DNA from: Triops longicaudatus
Lineage: Eukaryota; Arthropoda; Branchiopoda; Notostraca; Triopsidae
Reading direction: 5' to 3'
DNA: 64,000 nt
Assembly (NCBI GenBank): GCA_022885665.1
Contig: JAGQDJ010000093.1
Span: 1-64,000, forward strand
The position numbers and the translations under genes were made by a program. Positions 35,486-47,661 of this stretch are shown one piece after another. Below the pieces are notes generated by a model. The model worked only from the letters and a program-made list of their open reading frames with translations. It was not told the DNA's origin and made no database searches. Position 1 is the first letter of the stretch. Each line of letters opens with the position of its first letter.

Positions 35486-38010
35486 ATGGGCTGTTGTGGC
35501 GGGAAAACCGCTCAGGTTCATCCACCTGAGGTATTTGCTTATACGATGTGATCGTTTTGTAGCTTTTCTTCCGGCTTTTAAGTGTGCAATGCTTGTCAGC
35601 TTTGAGTGGAACTAGATCATGTTTATAGACGTAAGAGAATGCTCTAATAAGTAACTGTTCCATTGAAGGGTGAACGACGACCACCGTTACCAGAACACAT
35701 GCAAACAGAGAACTTTTCAGGGCCTTTAGAAGAACGTTCTTGCCGTGATGTGATTTTCCTGGTCCTGTTTTTAGCATTCTTGGGAGGTTTAGTAAGCAAA
35801 AGTTTCGGTGCGACTTAACGATGGGTGTTTAATTGTTGCTATCCTGGTTAAAGGGATACGGCCTTGCCTACTCAGTCGTGCGAGGCGACGTGCGTCGTGT
35901 TTTGCAAGGCTACGATTCACAAGGCGACTTGTGTGGCGTCAAAAACGTGCCCTTGAAGAATATTACTGGTAGTGGAAAAGATCTCACCAATTTGCTCTAT
36001 TTGGTGCCGGACTATCTATCTGGCGGGGTGACAGTAGTAAATTGGCAAGATCCGATTAGCTTGGATCCTTTTTTGCAACTTGGAGCCAGGAAAAGGACTT
36101 GCCAGGCTTCTTGCCCTTCGAACACGTAAGCATTTGTCTCAATTAATCCAACAATCTAAACAAGAACCTTAAATAGACAAGCATTCCTTAAGAGATGTCT
36201 CCCAACCAACGCAACTTCCCAAGCTGCTGTCGGGGTGCTAAGATCCACTGGCATTGCAGATTTTTTTCAAGTATTTATTGCAGAAAAATGTAGCGAAAAG
36301 ATGAAAAGGCGTAAAGTATAACTCGTTTTAGGAAGCGTCGTTGGACTTGCAGTTATGCTGGAAAGAAATTTTATACCTCGCCCTGATCTCATTATGTAAG
36401 GTTATCCCATAAACTTTGACAGTTGTCGTAGAATGACTATTTTTCTCTTTATTTTGTAGGCGTAGCTTTGGCCGTTTCGCTTTTGTTCAGATTTTTAGCC
36501 GGAGTTGTTATCTGGTTCATAATGTGCGCAGTCGTACTGGGCTCATTGGCTGGTACCGCATACTTATGGTTCACCTGGTACCGTATGAAGAAAGGCATGG
36601 ACAGCCAAAATACACCCAGCGACAAAGCTAAAACGGACGTTCGCAATATGATGATTTACGCGATCATCATGTCCGTAGTATCCCTTGTTCTCATCCTCAT
36701 CATTCTAGTCCTCCGCAAGCGAATTAAACTAGCAATACAGTTATTCCACGAAGCTGGTAAAGCTATACAAGCCATGCCCTTACTTCTCATTCAGCCTTTA
36801 TGGGTATTTGATGTGAAATTGCAATCTCCCAGGATAACTGTCAGTGTAAATTTTCCAGACTTTCGTATCTCTACTGCTCATTTGCGTGGGTTGGGCTTGG
36901 GGCGTTGTATGGATCGAGAGTGCGGGTACGCCCACAGCAGATGCCGAAGGGTACGTTTCTTTCGTGAAGGACAACTTCCTCAAACTCGTACGTTGGTACC
37001 ACGTAATGGCGCTATTGTGGACGACTCAGTTCTGTATTGCTTGTCAACATGTGGTCGTAGCGGGTGCAGTAGCCACTTGGTTCTTCTCACGGTATAACTG
37101 CAACGTTTTATTTGTGATGTAATCGAATAACGTGACTATTATTTTCGTCTGATTCATTAGGACGAAAAATAAGCTAGGAATGCCCATATTAAAGGCCATT
37201 GGGAGGCTTATTCGGTACCATTTGGGATCTGTAGCACTTGGGTCCCTTGTTATTGCACTCTTTAAGCTAATACGACTGATTATGTCGTACATCGAGCGTC
37301 GCATGAAATCTAGCCCCGGAGGAAATACTGTGTCAGCATGTTGCTCAATCTGCCTCAAGTGTTGCCAGTGCTGCCTTTTTTGCTTCGAAAAATTCCTAGT
37401 CTACCTGAATACCAACGCTTACATCGAAATTGCTATCTATGGCAAAAATTTCTGTCGCTCCGCCCACCGAGCTTTCACCTTGTTGGTCAGTAACGCGCTA
37501 CGCGTCGCAACAATTAATTCTGTCGGAGATTTTGTACTATTTTTGGGGAAAACAGCTATTGTCACTGCCGTGGTATTCATTGGAATCGAGATTATAAAAG
37601 TAAACAAATAAGTCAAGGTGTATTGAAATTTCAAGCGAGTTTTTTATAGACCAAACCAGGAGTACATCACTTGTGGGTTCCGGTATTAGTCGCAGCGCTG
37701 TTTTCTTACATAATAGCGCACTGTTTCATTTCGATTTACGAGGTGACGTGGAAATCATCAATTTCACTGAGATACTTTAATGTTCTAAATTTGTTTTTTT
37801 TTTTATATGACTTAGATGTGCATCGACACCATCTTTCTCTGCTTTTGCGAAGACTGTGAGATGAACGATGGCATCAATCGACCGTATTTTATGAGCCGAG
37901 GACTTATGGAGTTTGTGGAGAATTCCAAGAAAGCTTTAGAGGCCTTTGGAGAACGGCAAAGACAGGCTACGCAACCAAAACCTCAAGTGTGGACTACAGC
38001 GAACTTATAA
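35486..38010 (+). CDS. SLC44A1: Choline transporter-like protein (SLC44A1/CTL1-type)
   Basis: Ten exons: 35486-35530, 35669-35791, 35854-36125, 36177-36270, 36332-36395, 36460-36803, 36859-37091, 37161-37599, 37650-37742, 37816-38010; 633 residues. It begins MGCCGGK, as CTL1 does, which fits N-myristoylation and palmitoylation. RSCRDVIFLVLFLAFLG, YDSQGDLCGVKN, the long lumenal loop with paired cysteines, SLLFRFLAGVVIWF, VLRKRIKLAIQLFHEAGKAI, YHLGSVALGSLVIAL, CCLFCFEKFLVYLNTNAYI and the C-terminal MCIDTIFLCFCEDCEMNDG...PYFMS are hallmarks of SLC44. About ten membrane spans are expected. CTL1 carries choline and ethanolamine across the plasma and mitochondrial membranes for phospholipid synthesis. 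A-versus-B paralogue choice rests on the MGCC start and the first lumenal loop. The first exon encodes just 15 residues. Confidence 0.95.
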
Positions 38011-38948
38011 GGCTGTTCGAAATCGCAATTCCGACTCCAACTCGAGCGAGTTTTTACGTGCCTTAGAAGTTCTTTGCGGACCACCTCAGTGTGCCTCTGA
38101 CCCCCACATGTGCTTCTTTTATATTAGATAGCCTTAATTTACAGCCTTCATAGCAACCGATGCACGGTCTAGTAATTTATTTTAAAGTTTATTCACAGCA
38201 AAGCCTTTTTAACCGATGAGAATTTTTCTAAGCCTGGTCTCATGTTGTATTAAGAGTGAAATAGAACTATCTCGCGTGCTGTGCCTTTCTCCTACCTATA
38301 ATATATTACCTCCATAAAATATCTATATATATCATTGCTAATACAATAGCAACTTGTTTTATATGGTTAAATTGCATTTGCTTAAGTAAGCTTTGGACTG
38401 CCGTGCTTTCGAAGCATCTGAAAAATATATGAAAGTAATTCTTCTTTGACTTTACATGATGAACATAAAGCAAAAATTTCTACTCTCCACAGAAAGAGTT
38501 CCACATCGCCACTCTCCTACTTTTCTTACATAAAACGTTTAACATTGTCAGCATCGGTTTTACGGAATAATATTTCCGGAATGATCCAAGTGGATAGGCC
38601 CCTTAAGTTATTTTTAATTTTAAAATACATTTTTGCACACTTATGATTGAAAGTACATATTAAAATCAGCTTGTCAAATGAGAAAGAATTTACTGTCAAA
38701 CCATTATTTCCTTTTCCCCTTTTTGGGGTTCACTGTCGGTTAAAAACTGCATAGATCTACCTATGCTTATGAACCATTTTGAACACCATTTTAGACTAGT
38801 CTTATCAAGAGATGGCGTTAGTGTAATATATTTTTTAAAAATATTCAGGAAATTGTTTCTGTTGGCAATAAACATGGCAGCGTGTACAGGTTTTGTTGTT
38901 GTCTACTACGTTAAGTCGTATGACGTGACTCATTTGTATTAATGAAAA
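38011..38948. other. Intergenic region between SLC44A1 and TBC1D20
   Basis: AT-rich; tandem genes on the plus strand. No feature seen beyond A/T-rich 3' signals. Confidence 0.6.
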
Positions 38949-40957
38949 ATGGAGTGTGCTGAAATATCAGATAAATCAACGGAATCGTGGAGAAACTCTC
39001 CAGAGAACAGTAAAGACATCAAGCATTTAGCCGAAGGTTTTATTTCTTCCAAGAAAATATCAAAACAAAACCAGTAGAATTAACAACAATATGTCTAATA
39101 ATAAGCTTTTCTTTCGTTTATTTTGTCAGAAGACGCTGCATTAAGAAAGGAGTTCGTGGAAATTTCTGCAGATTTTAAGAAGCGCATGAATAATGGTTTA
39201 AATGAACCGACTGATTTTCTAATGGACAGGACATCTGCCAGTAGTGATATGCATTCAGTTTCCAAATCAAGTGACGTATCCCAAAGTAGCCTTGGAGACA
39301 CTCCATCAAAACGCGTTTCAATTGAGGAAGGCAAGTCAGAGCAAAATGATAAACTTCTTAATATTGAGAAGTTCCTCGGAGAGAAGAACGTTAACGAGTT
39401 GAGAAGCTTAGCCCGTTCTGAAGGTGGCCTTATTGCAGGTAATGAAAACCTTCATTAATACCTTCATTAATACCTTATTTATCCTACGTCTTGTGCAGAT
39501 AACGCACGAAAACTAGCATGGCCGTTGCTATTAGGCCTTTCACCCGAAATCTCTCCTGATGACTTACTAAACGAAAGTGAACTGAAAATGCATCGATATT
39601 ACCAACAGGTTGTGATGGACGTGAATCGACTCCTCAAACGCTTTCCTCCAGGCAAGGATAACTAAGTCTTTATCTTCATTTAGGTTACAAGTCCAATTTT
39701 CTAGGGCTAAATGACCGTCAGCAGAGCGATTTGCAAACCAAAGTTACACGCCTAGTCGTACAAGTTCTCCTCCAGCATCCCCATTTGCATTATTATCAAG
39801 TAAGACTGCTGAGTGCCTTGTTTCTTAATACGACACTTTTTCAATGTCTCTTGTTTCAAACAGGGGTTTCACGATGTTGCTATCACGTTGATACTAGTTT
39901 TGGGTCCTGAACTCAGCGTACCTGTTTTAAGTCGGTTAACCGAAACGCATTTGAAAGAATTTATGGGTTTGACAATGGAACCAACCATGCACAAGCTGTA
40001 TAATGTCCTGGCACTCATTCAGCGAGTTGATCCTCAGCTCCATAAGCATATTATTGCGTAAGGCAAACAATACTCAAACACGGGAAGAATGGAAAGAGTT
40101 GGAAGAAAAAACTTAACATACTTAAATTATAACAACAATAATATACGCATTTACAGTAAAGATAACTCCAAAAACTTTATTTAGCTCCAAAAATTATTGT
40201 AATGTTTTTCTTTGTGTATATATTGTAATGTTTTTAATGTGTGGTGCGGTTTGCCAGCTGTTTACCTCTGTATTTATCGATTTTTTTCCATTAACAGATC
40301 TGAAGTTGGTACCATGTTTTGCCTGCCGTGGGTTATAACTTGGTTCGGTCACGTGCTCAACGACTATGACGTTATCGTTCGCTTATATGATTATTTCCTC
40401 GCATCGCCACCTACTGCGTCTTTATACTTGAGTGCTGCTATAGTGCTTTATAAGAAGGACGCGTGTTTAGCCTCACCTGCTGATTTGCCATGTATACATC
40501 AAATTCTTTCCCAAGTATTACACACATAAATCATAATTTATCTGTGAAACTAAATTTCTCGTTCAAGGTGAGTGATGATCTTCCTTTCGAAAGCTTACTT
40601 GGAAAAGCCTCCGAGTTGGCTATCCAGTATCCTTTGTCGTGTCTAATGCCGGAAGTGAACCGAATGTACGTAATGTTGTTCTGTAAATTCGAAAATTTTC
40701 TTGACTTTTCTTCTCTCTTGCTCAGGATCGAAGCAGAGAAAGCCGAAGAAGTTGAAAGAGAGAAGCGACGACAGGAAATTAAGGCAGTACGGACTGTGAA
40801 GAAAGTGGAGCAAGTTCCGTCTCCAGCTTGGCTCCAAATCGCGTTGCCTTTTGTCTACTTGCAACGGCCTTCGCGTTGGCTAACACTAAGTGTAGGTGTG
40901 GCCGTAGCTGCTGTACTCTATTCCTACCTCAGGCCTTACGACAGCCCTGAATGGTGA
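38949..40957 (+). CDS. TBC1D20: TBC1D20, membrane-anchored Rab GTPase-activating protein
   Basis: Eight exons: 38949-39036, 39130-39438, 39499-39651, 39705-39799, 39864-40057, 40298-40514, 40568-40665, 40726-40957; 461 residues. The first ~135 residues are poorly conserved and Ser-rich. The TBC domain then runs from ARKLAWPLLLGLSPE to the YPLSC region, with the arginine-finger motif in VVMDVNRLLKRFPPG, the glutamine-finger HYYQGFHDV and VGTMFCLPWVITWFGHVL. A charged coiled stretch (KAEEVEREKRRQEI) and a single C-terminal helix (WLTLSVGVAVAAVLYSYL) follow, the ER tail anchor of this family. TBC1D20 inactivates Rab1 and Rab18 at the ER and Golgi and affects lipid droplets and autophagy. The third intron has a GC donor (CAG|GCAAGG), required by the frame. 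It converges on RABIF with 162 bases between stops. Confidence 0.95.
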
Positions 40958-41118
40958 CTGCTTTGTTGTTGCATACTTTGTATAGGTCAGAAGGGCTCTG
41001 AGGTTTTGCTTATTTTTTTTATTATAGTCTGGGTGTACAGAAAATTTTACTGAAGGAAATTTAGTGAGAAACATAAATTATTTAAAAAGACGACATGTAC
41101 TTCTAATGTATAGCTCCA

Positions 41119-41124
41119 TTTATT
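41119..41124 (-). terminator. RABIF poly(A) signal overlapping its stop codon
   Basis: On the minus strand the end reads GAA TAA ATGG, so AATAAA contains the stop codon. With TBC1D20 ending 162 bases away, a very short 3' UTR is plausible, though another downstream signal may be used. Confidence 0.4.
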
Positions 41125-41592
41125 CTTGACGAACTCGGTTAAGAGCCACGTAACTCATCTTGGTTTTTAAACTGTGCCACCCAATGGGTCCTAGTTCACA
41201 GTCGGCACAAGTTAGGTATTTTGTATCACCTATGGTATGTGAAAATCCCACGTTGTCGAAATGGAACATGTCAGTCACAGCCCAAGCTTCGATAATGGGT
41301 TCAGTTTCGAACTCCGTGGGGTCAGATGCTTCAGATTTGGGTTTTGAAGTCACTCTTGGCAAGGTGACCTGCAAAAGCAAATAAAGAATCTCAGGTTCAG
41401 TCAGATACTCTTTCCTGTTTCTATACGCACTTCAGTGTGCAAGGAATGAGTTGCAAGACCCGGTGACAAGATTAGTGATGAACAGTGAGTACAACGAATT
41501 TTTGCACAATTCATGCGCGGCGCATCTGAATTAATGTTCGTTTGGTTTGCATTTGAGCTGGTATTGGAAACAGGATGGTTTTCTTCAGACAT
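41120..41592 (-). CDS. RABIF: RABIF/MSS4, Rab-interacting zinc protein
   Basis: Exons 41431-41592 and 41120-41368; 136 residues, close to the 123 of human MSS4. Two CxxC pairs bind the structural zinc (IRCTHCSSLIL and LTCADCELGPIGWH). The family signature around the Rab-binding surface is present: IIEAWAVTDMFHFDNVGFSHTIG, then MSYVALNRV near the end. The first 30 residues are an extra Asn/Ser-rich extension. MSS4 binds nucleotide-free exocytic Rabs (Rab8, Rab10, Rab13) and acts mainly as a holdase chaperone that stabilises them. The intron sits at HTE|VTL. Its neighbour on the other strand is another Rab regulator, TBC1D20. Confidence 0.95.
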
Positions 41593-43725
41593 TTTCGGCT
41601 TTGTTTTTATGTTTATATTTATTGTACGGTCTGCTGAAGGCCTAGCAACAGCGCTCCCCACGTAAACTCCAATACTCTTCAAGAGCGATTCGTCGTTCCA
41701 CAGGACTTCTCGATGCCACGGTGGAGTTCAAATACGTATGGGCCAATTACGCGGCGAGTTTTTGTGGACGATTTCGCGAACACTGTTAAGCAGGTTTACT
41801 TTGTCTTTCATTCATGAATATTTTGACGTAGTAAATTGCGGTATTCATTCCGCTTTGTGGTTGTTGAGTTATTTAATTTCAAAAATTTAGTGCCTGCCAG
41901 ACTTTTCAGGAGCCACATAAAATCATCACCATTTTTGTAAGAAAGTGCATAAGTTAATAGCACTTTCTTTAGTTAGATGTTTAGATTAAGCACCGGGCTT
42001 ATTTAGAATTATATTTATAATACTAAGCATCAACTGTGTTTGGGAGAAAAGTCCAAACTTTTATTAAGTAGTCGTGTAGTAAATTTGGACTAGGCAACGT
42101 GGTGCTTTACGCTAACCCGTGTATCTTGCTACTGCAGTGGCGCGAGTGCGTTACACGCCAAGCACTTTTTTTTTAACCCGCCGCGAAGAATGTCGTGCAA
42201 TTGGTGTTTGGGGTACTTGTTTGGGTTATTTTTTTAGTGAAAAGTGCTTTATACATTTATGTTTTGTTGTAAATACTTTTAGTTGTACGATTCCGGTTTT
42301 ATGTTGTCTTGGGAATTCATTAGTATCATCTTCACCAAAAAGTCGGGAGTTTGGACCAAATTTTCAAAATGTCGATTTTGAATAGATGTGAGGTGAAATA
42401 GGACTAGGAAGAACTTTGCGAAAAAACTCGACCATTTTTTTTTTAACTGGGTTAAATTGCATCACGCATTACCATTACAATTACACTTTTTCCAGGTTTC
42501 CACTCGTTTATTTTAGTTTTAGGTGCCTCTGGTGTGAAAATTTTCCTTAATTTAACTTAAATTAATTGAACCTAATCAAAAATTCAGAGAGCGTTTGTTT
42601 TACTTTATAATCTACCGTTCAGGAAATGGACAGCAACATACTGCACGCGTTCTCGGAAATCCAAAGTTTCTTCGAGGGCTAGCAACTGCTCTGCTTTACT
42701 CTACCCTTTAACATGTAAGTCAGCTAACCACTGACGTAAACCAAAAAGGACAATTCTGTTCTAAAATCTTACACTAGTTTAATGAAATTGATAACCCTTT
42801 TTCCAAAGCTAGTTTGGCCTATAGCCTTTCCAGATTTACACAATATGCAAAATACCAGAAACGACAGTATTAAACTAAGCTTTTTCTTTCCAACAGAAAC
42901 GCCCCCCAGTTTTGTGAGAATAGCCCATTAAAGCATGATTAACACAGTGCGTGTCAATAATTGTTGGAATTGTATACCCTTATTAAAGTAGACAGAGCTT
43001 GTACGTTAGGAAACTAGGGGTGAATTTTCACCACAAGGAGACGAGAGAAGAAAAACCCAAGTTTAGAAGCTTACTACGCAGACTATCCGTGCGCATCCTG
43101 TACATTCTAACCCACTATGACTTCCCCACCTTGTGTACTTCGCGGAAAATGCACAGCCCCATTTTTCATTCGGTGCTCCTTTTCTTTATTCAACCACCAT
43201 AACTTTAATTTGTAATGCAAGTTTATAGGTATTTATCATGTTTTGGGTCAAATTACGGGCATGCGAATCTATAGTTATCTTGTCTGTCAGTCCTCAACCT
43301 AACCTGCGGCGTAACGGTTATTACAGGGAACGAGAGCACTATACGTATACACTTGGCTATGTCAAGGGCAGCAGCCTGTTCCAACCTGCTGTTCTTCTCA
43401 CTGAAGGTTTGGCCAGTTCATACATAGGACAGCACTGTAGCATACGTATTTCGTTTGTGTCGCAATGATTTGCTCCTAAAATTCCCCGTTTTCCTGTTTC
43501 GTTCCAAGCTCGAAGACTCCAAGAAGGAATAAAATAATCTCTTATCTTATCCTAAGAAACCCCAATACCAATACATTCACAGAAAATTCAGCGGAACCTG
43601 TGGGGGGACGGGACGGTTCTTGAGTACGGTGCCATATATTAAAGCCACAAAATTTGCTCTCAGTTTCAGTGTGTACAAGGACCAAGAAGAGTGTACGCCT
43701 ATCCTAAAACCTTGCAAGCCTTTCA
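41593..43725. other. 2.1-kb interval between RABIF and the SLC7 transporter
   Basis: Divergent upstream region of both genes. A perfect 10-bp stem hairpin lies at 41939-41969 (aagaaagtgc / gcactttctt, 11-base loop). No coding exon or RNA gene otherwise. Confidence 0.55.
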
Positions 43726-45735
43726 ATGCAGAATCCTACCTTTGACAACGATGAGTGTGTACCACCGAACGCAGGTATGCAGTTTTGCACTTTTTGTAAT
43801 ATCCGGAAGACACCGTGAGCGTAATACAAACTTTCGGGATGTAATATGACCTTGAATTCTTGGACCTATTGTCCCGTTATGTCATTGTGGGTTTCTGTGT
43901 TTGGTGCCTTAGGAACGGGCGGTACATATGAGAAAGTTGTGGTGGAAAAAAACGGCGGGGATGTTGAAATAGTTGAAAAAGGTGCGACGTTAGAAATGCC
44001 TCGGAAAGTGGGACTCATGAGCGGTATCGCTCTCATAGTCGGAACTATGATTGGTAAATAAAGCATTTTGTTGATTAATCTTTCGCACTAATTTGCTAAA
44101 AGTAAAATCTTTGCTCCTACTACTATATTCGTTTTGTGGAACAGGTTCGGGAATTTTTGTTTCACCGGGAGGATTATTGCGCCAGACCGATTCCGTAGGC
44201 GTGGCTTTGATCATTTGGGTAGCCTGCGGCATATTCTCACTATTAGGTACTTTTTTCATTATGCATATCATGGATACTGATATAGAACACCTTATACATT
44301 TTTGTGGAGTTTTTTTTTATTGTGTAGATATTTCCACGATGAATTTAGCGATTTTTCTTTATTTATTTAGGAGCACTTGTCTACGCTGATCTTGGGACAA
44401 TGATTCCCAAATCAGGCGGAGAATACTCGTACTTTCTCGAAGCTTGGGGTGCGAAACATGCTTTTTTCGGTCCACTTCCAGCGTTTTTGTTTTCTTGGAT
44501 CACGGTGCTCCTACTAAGACCGTCAGGTTTCGCGATCTTGGTCCTTTCCTTCGCAGAATACACTGTAAATCCCATAGCTGAGGCAATTGATCCCGCATAT
44601 GCTCACAGTGAAGATTATACCCATTCTAAGAACATGATTACCAAGTCAGTGGCGGTATTTTGCCTGATACTGGTGACTGCCATCAACTGCTTCAGCACCA
44701 AATTTGCTACTAAAGTACAAAACGTTTTCACCGCAGCCAAACTTTTTGCAATGATTATCATCGTGGCTGGAGGAATTTACTATACCGCAGCAGTAAATTC
44801 TTCCGTAGTGGTTCATAACCTTCAGTGGAACGTCTCTCCCAATACTTCCTGGGGAAGTATAGCCACCGCATTTTACTCTGGTTTATGGGCTTACGATGGC
44901 TGGAATAATCTCAACTTCGTGACAGAAGAATTGAAGAACCCTAACGTGAATCTCTTGAGGAGTATTGTAATAGGTTTACCGCTAGTCACTGTAGCGTATC
45001 TTCTGGTGAACATATCGTATTTGACGGCTTTAACGCCGGAGGTGATCAAGGCGACCGTCGGCGTTGCTACCGCCTGGGGCAAGGAAGTTTTAGGACCTGT
45101 GTGGGTCCTTATGCCCATTGCTGTTGCAGTTTCTACATTTGGTGGTGCTAACGGTGGATGCTTCGCCGGAGGCAGGCTGAATTACGTAGCCGGTAGAGAA
45201 GGACACCTACCTGAAATATTTTCTTTCGTTCACGTCAAGTACCTGACTCCCGTACCTGGGTTGCTCTTTTCGGTGCGTACAATGCCTAATTCATGTTAAC
45301 AAGTAAAGTAATGTTTTTTTGTAGGCTTTTTTGGCCTTGTTAATGGTTGTTGCCGGCGACATTTTGGATCTTATAGATTTCTTCGCATTCACGGCACTCA
45401 TTTTTTATGGGATGGCAATGGTAGTTCACATTATGCTGAGCTGTTCAGGACAAGCTAAAGAAGTATCAAGACCTGTTCCCGTCTCTATTGTTGTCTCGAT
45501 TATTGTCATGCTTTGTTGTATCTTCCTGGTCGTCGTTCCGATTGTGCAGGATCCGCAATGGGCGTATTTGTACGTCTTACTGTTTCTAGCTGGTGGGGTG
45601 ATCGTTTACGTGCCTTGTGTGTATTGCCTAGCAAACTTTCCACCCTGCTGTGAACAATGGACCAATCATGTTACGTCTTTCCTTAAACGCGTACTTCACG
45701 TAGGACCTTGCAACACCGAGAAGGATCTGGGATGA
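43726..45735 (+). CDS. SLC7-family amino-acid transporter light chain (b(0,+)AT/LAT type)
   Basis: Exons 43726-43774, 43913-44053, 44145-44246, 44371-45272, 45325-45735; 534 residues with about 12 membrane helices. The LeuT-fold unwound helix 1 is VGTMIGSGIFVSPGG. Further landmarks are TMIPKSGGEYSYFLEAWG, VQNVFTAAKLFAMI, FYSGLWAYDGWNNLNFVTEE, CFAGGRLNYVAGREGHLPE and PVPVSIVVSIIVMLCC. Motif by motif it is nearer to SLC7A9 (b(0,+)AT) than to LAT1. A cysteine in the extracellular loop before helix 4, which would bond to an SLC3 heavy chain, is not evident: the loop between FAEYTVNPIAEAIDPAYAHSEDY has none, unlike typical light chains. It may therefore work without the covalent heavy chain. Substrate cannot be read from sequence alone. 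Confidence 0.93.
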
Positions 45736-46084
45736 ATTTTCTGTGAACTTACACGTTTGTTTCCTTGTTGGGGATTATTTATTTATATGCCTTTTTTCGT
45801 TTATTAAGGGACCTTTTTTAACGAGAAAGCGACAATACAATTTATCGTATATTACCATAATTTCAGTGGACTTTCTCAAATCTCTTGAACAACTTTCCTA
45901 ATCGTCTTAAGCCTTTCACCTGAACGAAGACTATGCAATTCGGAAGCTATAAGTTGATGACAAGGTTCATTTTTAGTTCATTTCGCGTAGTCTCCTTGTC
46001 GACGCTAAAGTAAGTCCTGCCTGTTTTGTTTTGTACATTATTTTTGTCTTACGCTTCATTCTTCAAAGTTAGGCTGGAAGAATC

Positions 46085-46717
46085 ATGGCAGGTGTGCTTC
46101 CTGGACCGGTGCCCGTTCCAATGGTGTCCGGTACTGATGGAATTCCGTCTGTTGTGGGATCCGGTGCTTTCTCGAATCCATTGGATGTAGGTGCTAGTGG
46201 GACCCTCGTGGAGGGCGTCCATGTTGCAAAGCTGTTTCCTATTATTGCACTTTTAGCCATGATGATGGTTCAAGTCAATCTATTCATTAATCGGTCTGCG
46301 AATAACAGCGTCAATGTCTATATTAACCAGCTGATGTTGATGCTCTTCCCCTTCATGCGGAAGTACTTAAAGAGTGAGCAGCTCAAGAAGAAAGAGAAGT
46401 ATCCAGAGTATTACGATTACCCCGAATATCCTCCTTACGAAGAAGGGCCCTACCGTAGGAGCAGTCGAAGTGTAGCTACGCCAGATTTCAGTCAATTTTC
46501 CAACCCGCAGATAGACCATATGGCGCGAGTGGTCAAGTCTGCCTTGGAGTCTGAGAAGTGCTGGGAGCGTCTAATTTGCGAAACAGGGGTTTTTCTCAAA
46601 ACCTTTCCCGTAATAAAGAGTGTTGTGGAAGCGACCAGTAAGCTGACACCTACTGTGTTTCATCAAGGAGCGGATTGCGATAGGTTTTCTTGTGGAAGAC
46701 TACCTATTAAAAAGTGA
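46085..46717 (+). CDS. Uncharacterised single-pass membrane protein with C-x5-C / C-x4-C tail (paralogue A)
   Basis: 210 residues in one exon; an upstream acceptor suggests an intron in the 5' leader. No cleavable signal peptide: a Gly/Pro/Val-rich N-terminus of about 49 residues leads to one hydrophobic helix (50-68, LFPIIALLAMMMVQVNLFI). Then come NRS and NNS glycosylation sequons, a Pro/Tyr/Glu-rich segment, a RRSSR dibasic cleavage-like site (124-128), and a tail with cysteines at 159, 165, 198 and 203 (CWERLICETG, CDRFSCGRLP). The tandem neighbour has the same architecture and cysteine spacing. I do not recognise the family; C-x5-C plus FSC-type tails recall small insect secreted/membrane proteins of unknown role. 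Topology and processing are inferred. Confidence 0.85.
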   Translation: MAGVLPGPVPVPMVSGTDGIPSVVGSGAFSNPLDVGASGTLVEGVHVAKLFPIIALLAMMMVQVNLFINRSANNSVNVYINQLMLMLFPFMRKYLKSEQLKKKEKYPEYYDYPEYPPYEEGPYRRSSRSVATPDFSQFSNPQIDHMARVVKSALESEKCWERLICETGVFLKTFPVIKSVVEATSKLTPTVFHQGADCDRFSCGRLPIKK

Positions 46718-47661
46718 TTGGATATCTGTACTGCTAAATTAAGATTCTAATAAATTATGCGCTGAATTTCATGTGGAAACCTAAGTTTTTACTAGTTTTG
46801 ACAATACAGTACAGTCTTTGCCGAAGAAAAACAAAAGATCAGCCATTACGCATGATGGAGTCTCCTTTTGTAGTCGTCGGATGAGGCTTTCAGCCAATTA
46901 AATAAGAGTTAGAAAGATAAAGTCAAGAGTAATCAGCGATGAAATGGGAAAACAGGCCAATTTTCAATAGGCATGCTAGCAACTGGAACGCATATAACAC
47001 ATACTTTTTATATAAACTCGATAGCGATAAATATAAATATCCATACCGTACGTAAAATATTACTATGCGTTTTGTCCGTTTCGTTTCTCGGCATGAGTAC
47101 GGCTCATTCGATTTCCTTGCTATCCCAGTTTTCGTTTACTCACATTTCTTAGTGGAATTTACTGCACACGTCGTGTTCTGGTTACATATATACCTCTACT
47201 CATTATTGCAATTTATCCTTCTAGAACACACCGTAGTCGTTCGTAAATGATTCGAACAGCATTAGAAATGAAATGACTGCGGCAAATACTCCGTGTAAAA
47301 GCTTAAATTTTCCAATTCCCATGGGAAATTAAAAAAGAGCATCACGGATTCTAGTATTTTCCTCTTTTCTGTAAAAGTTAACTCCTATTTAATTGACTTA
47401 ATCACATCCTTGTTTTTCCTTTGTAAGATAGGTAAAAACTGAAGAAAGTAGTTTTCTCTTCTCTATAAAGCATGGCTGATAAGATGCAAAAACATCATTT
47501 TAGTCTTTTGCAATAGGAGATTCAGATCGCTAAGTTTATTCGCAAAAGTAAGTTCGCAAAATATAGTTGGTGTCCGTTTGTTCTCTAAAACTGTACATTA
47601 CTGCATTTATTTAAAGCGTCGCTCTCATAGCACTGACATTTTCTATTACTTTCCGACAGAA
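46718..47661. other. Interval between the two paralogues
   Basis: AT-rich, no clear feature except the poly(A) signal of the left gene and a probable 5'-leader acceptor (tttccgacag) just before the right start codon. Confidence 0.55.
46749..46754 (+). terminator. Poly(A) signal of paralogue A (AATAAA)
   Basis: Canonical hexamer 32 bases after the stop. Confidence 0.6.

Noticed and set aside
47065..47250. Hydrophobic 61-codon frame between the two paralogues
   Set aside because: No cysteine pattern or similarity to the flanking paralogues and no poly(A) signal; probably chance.
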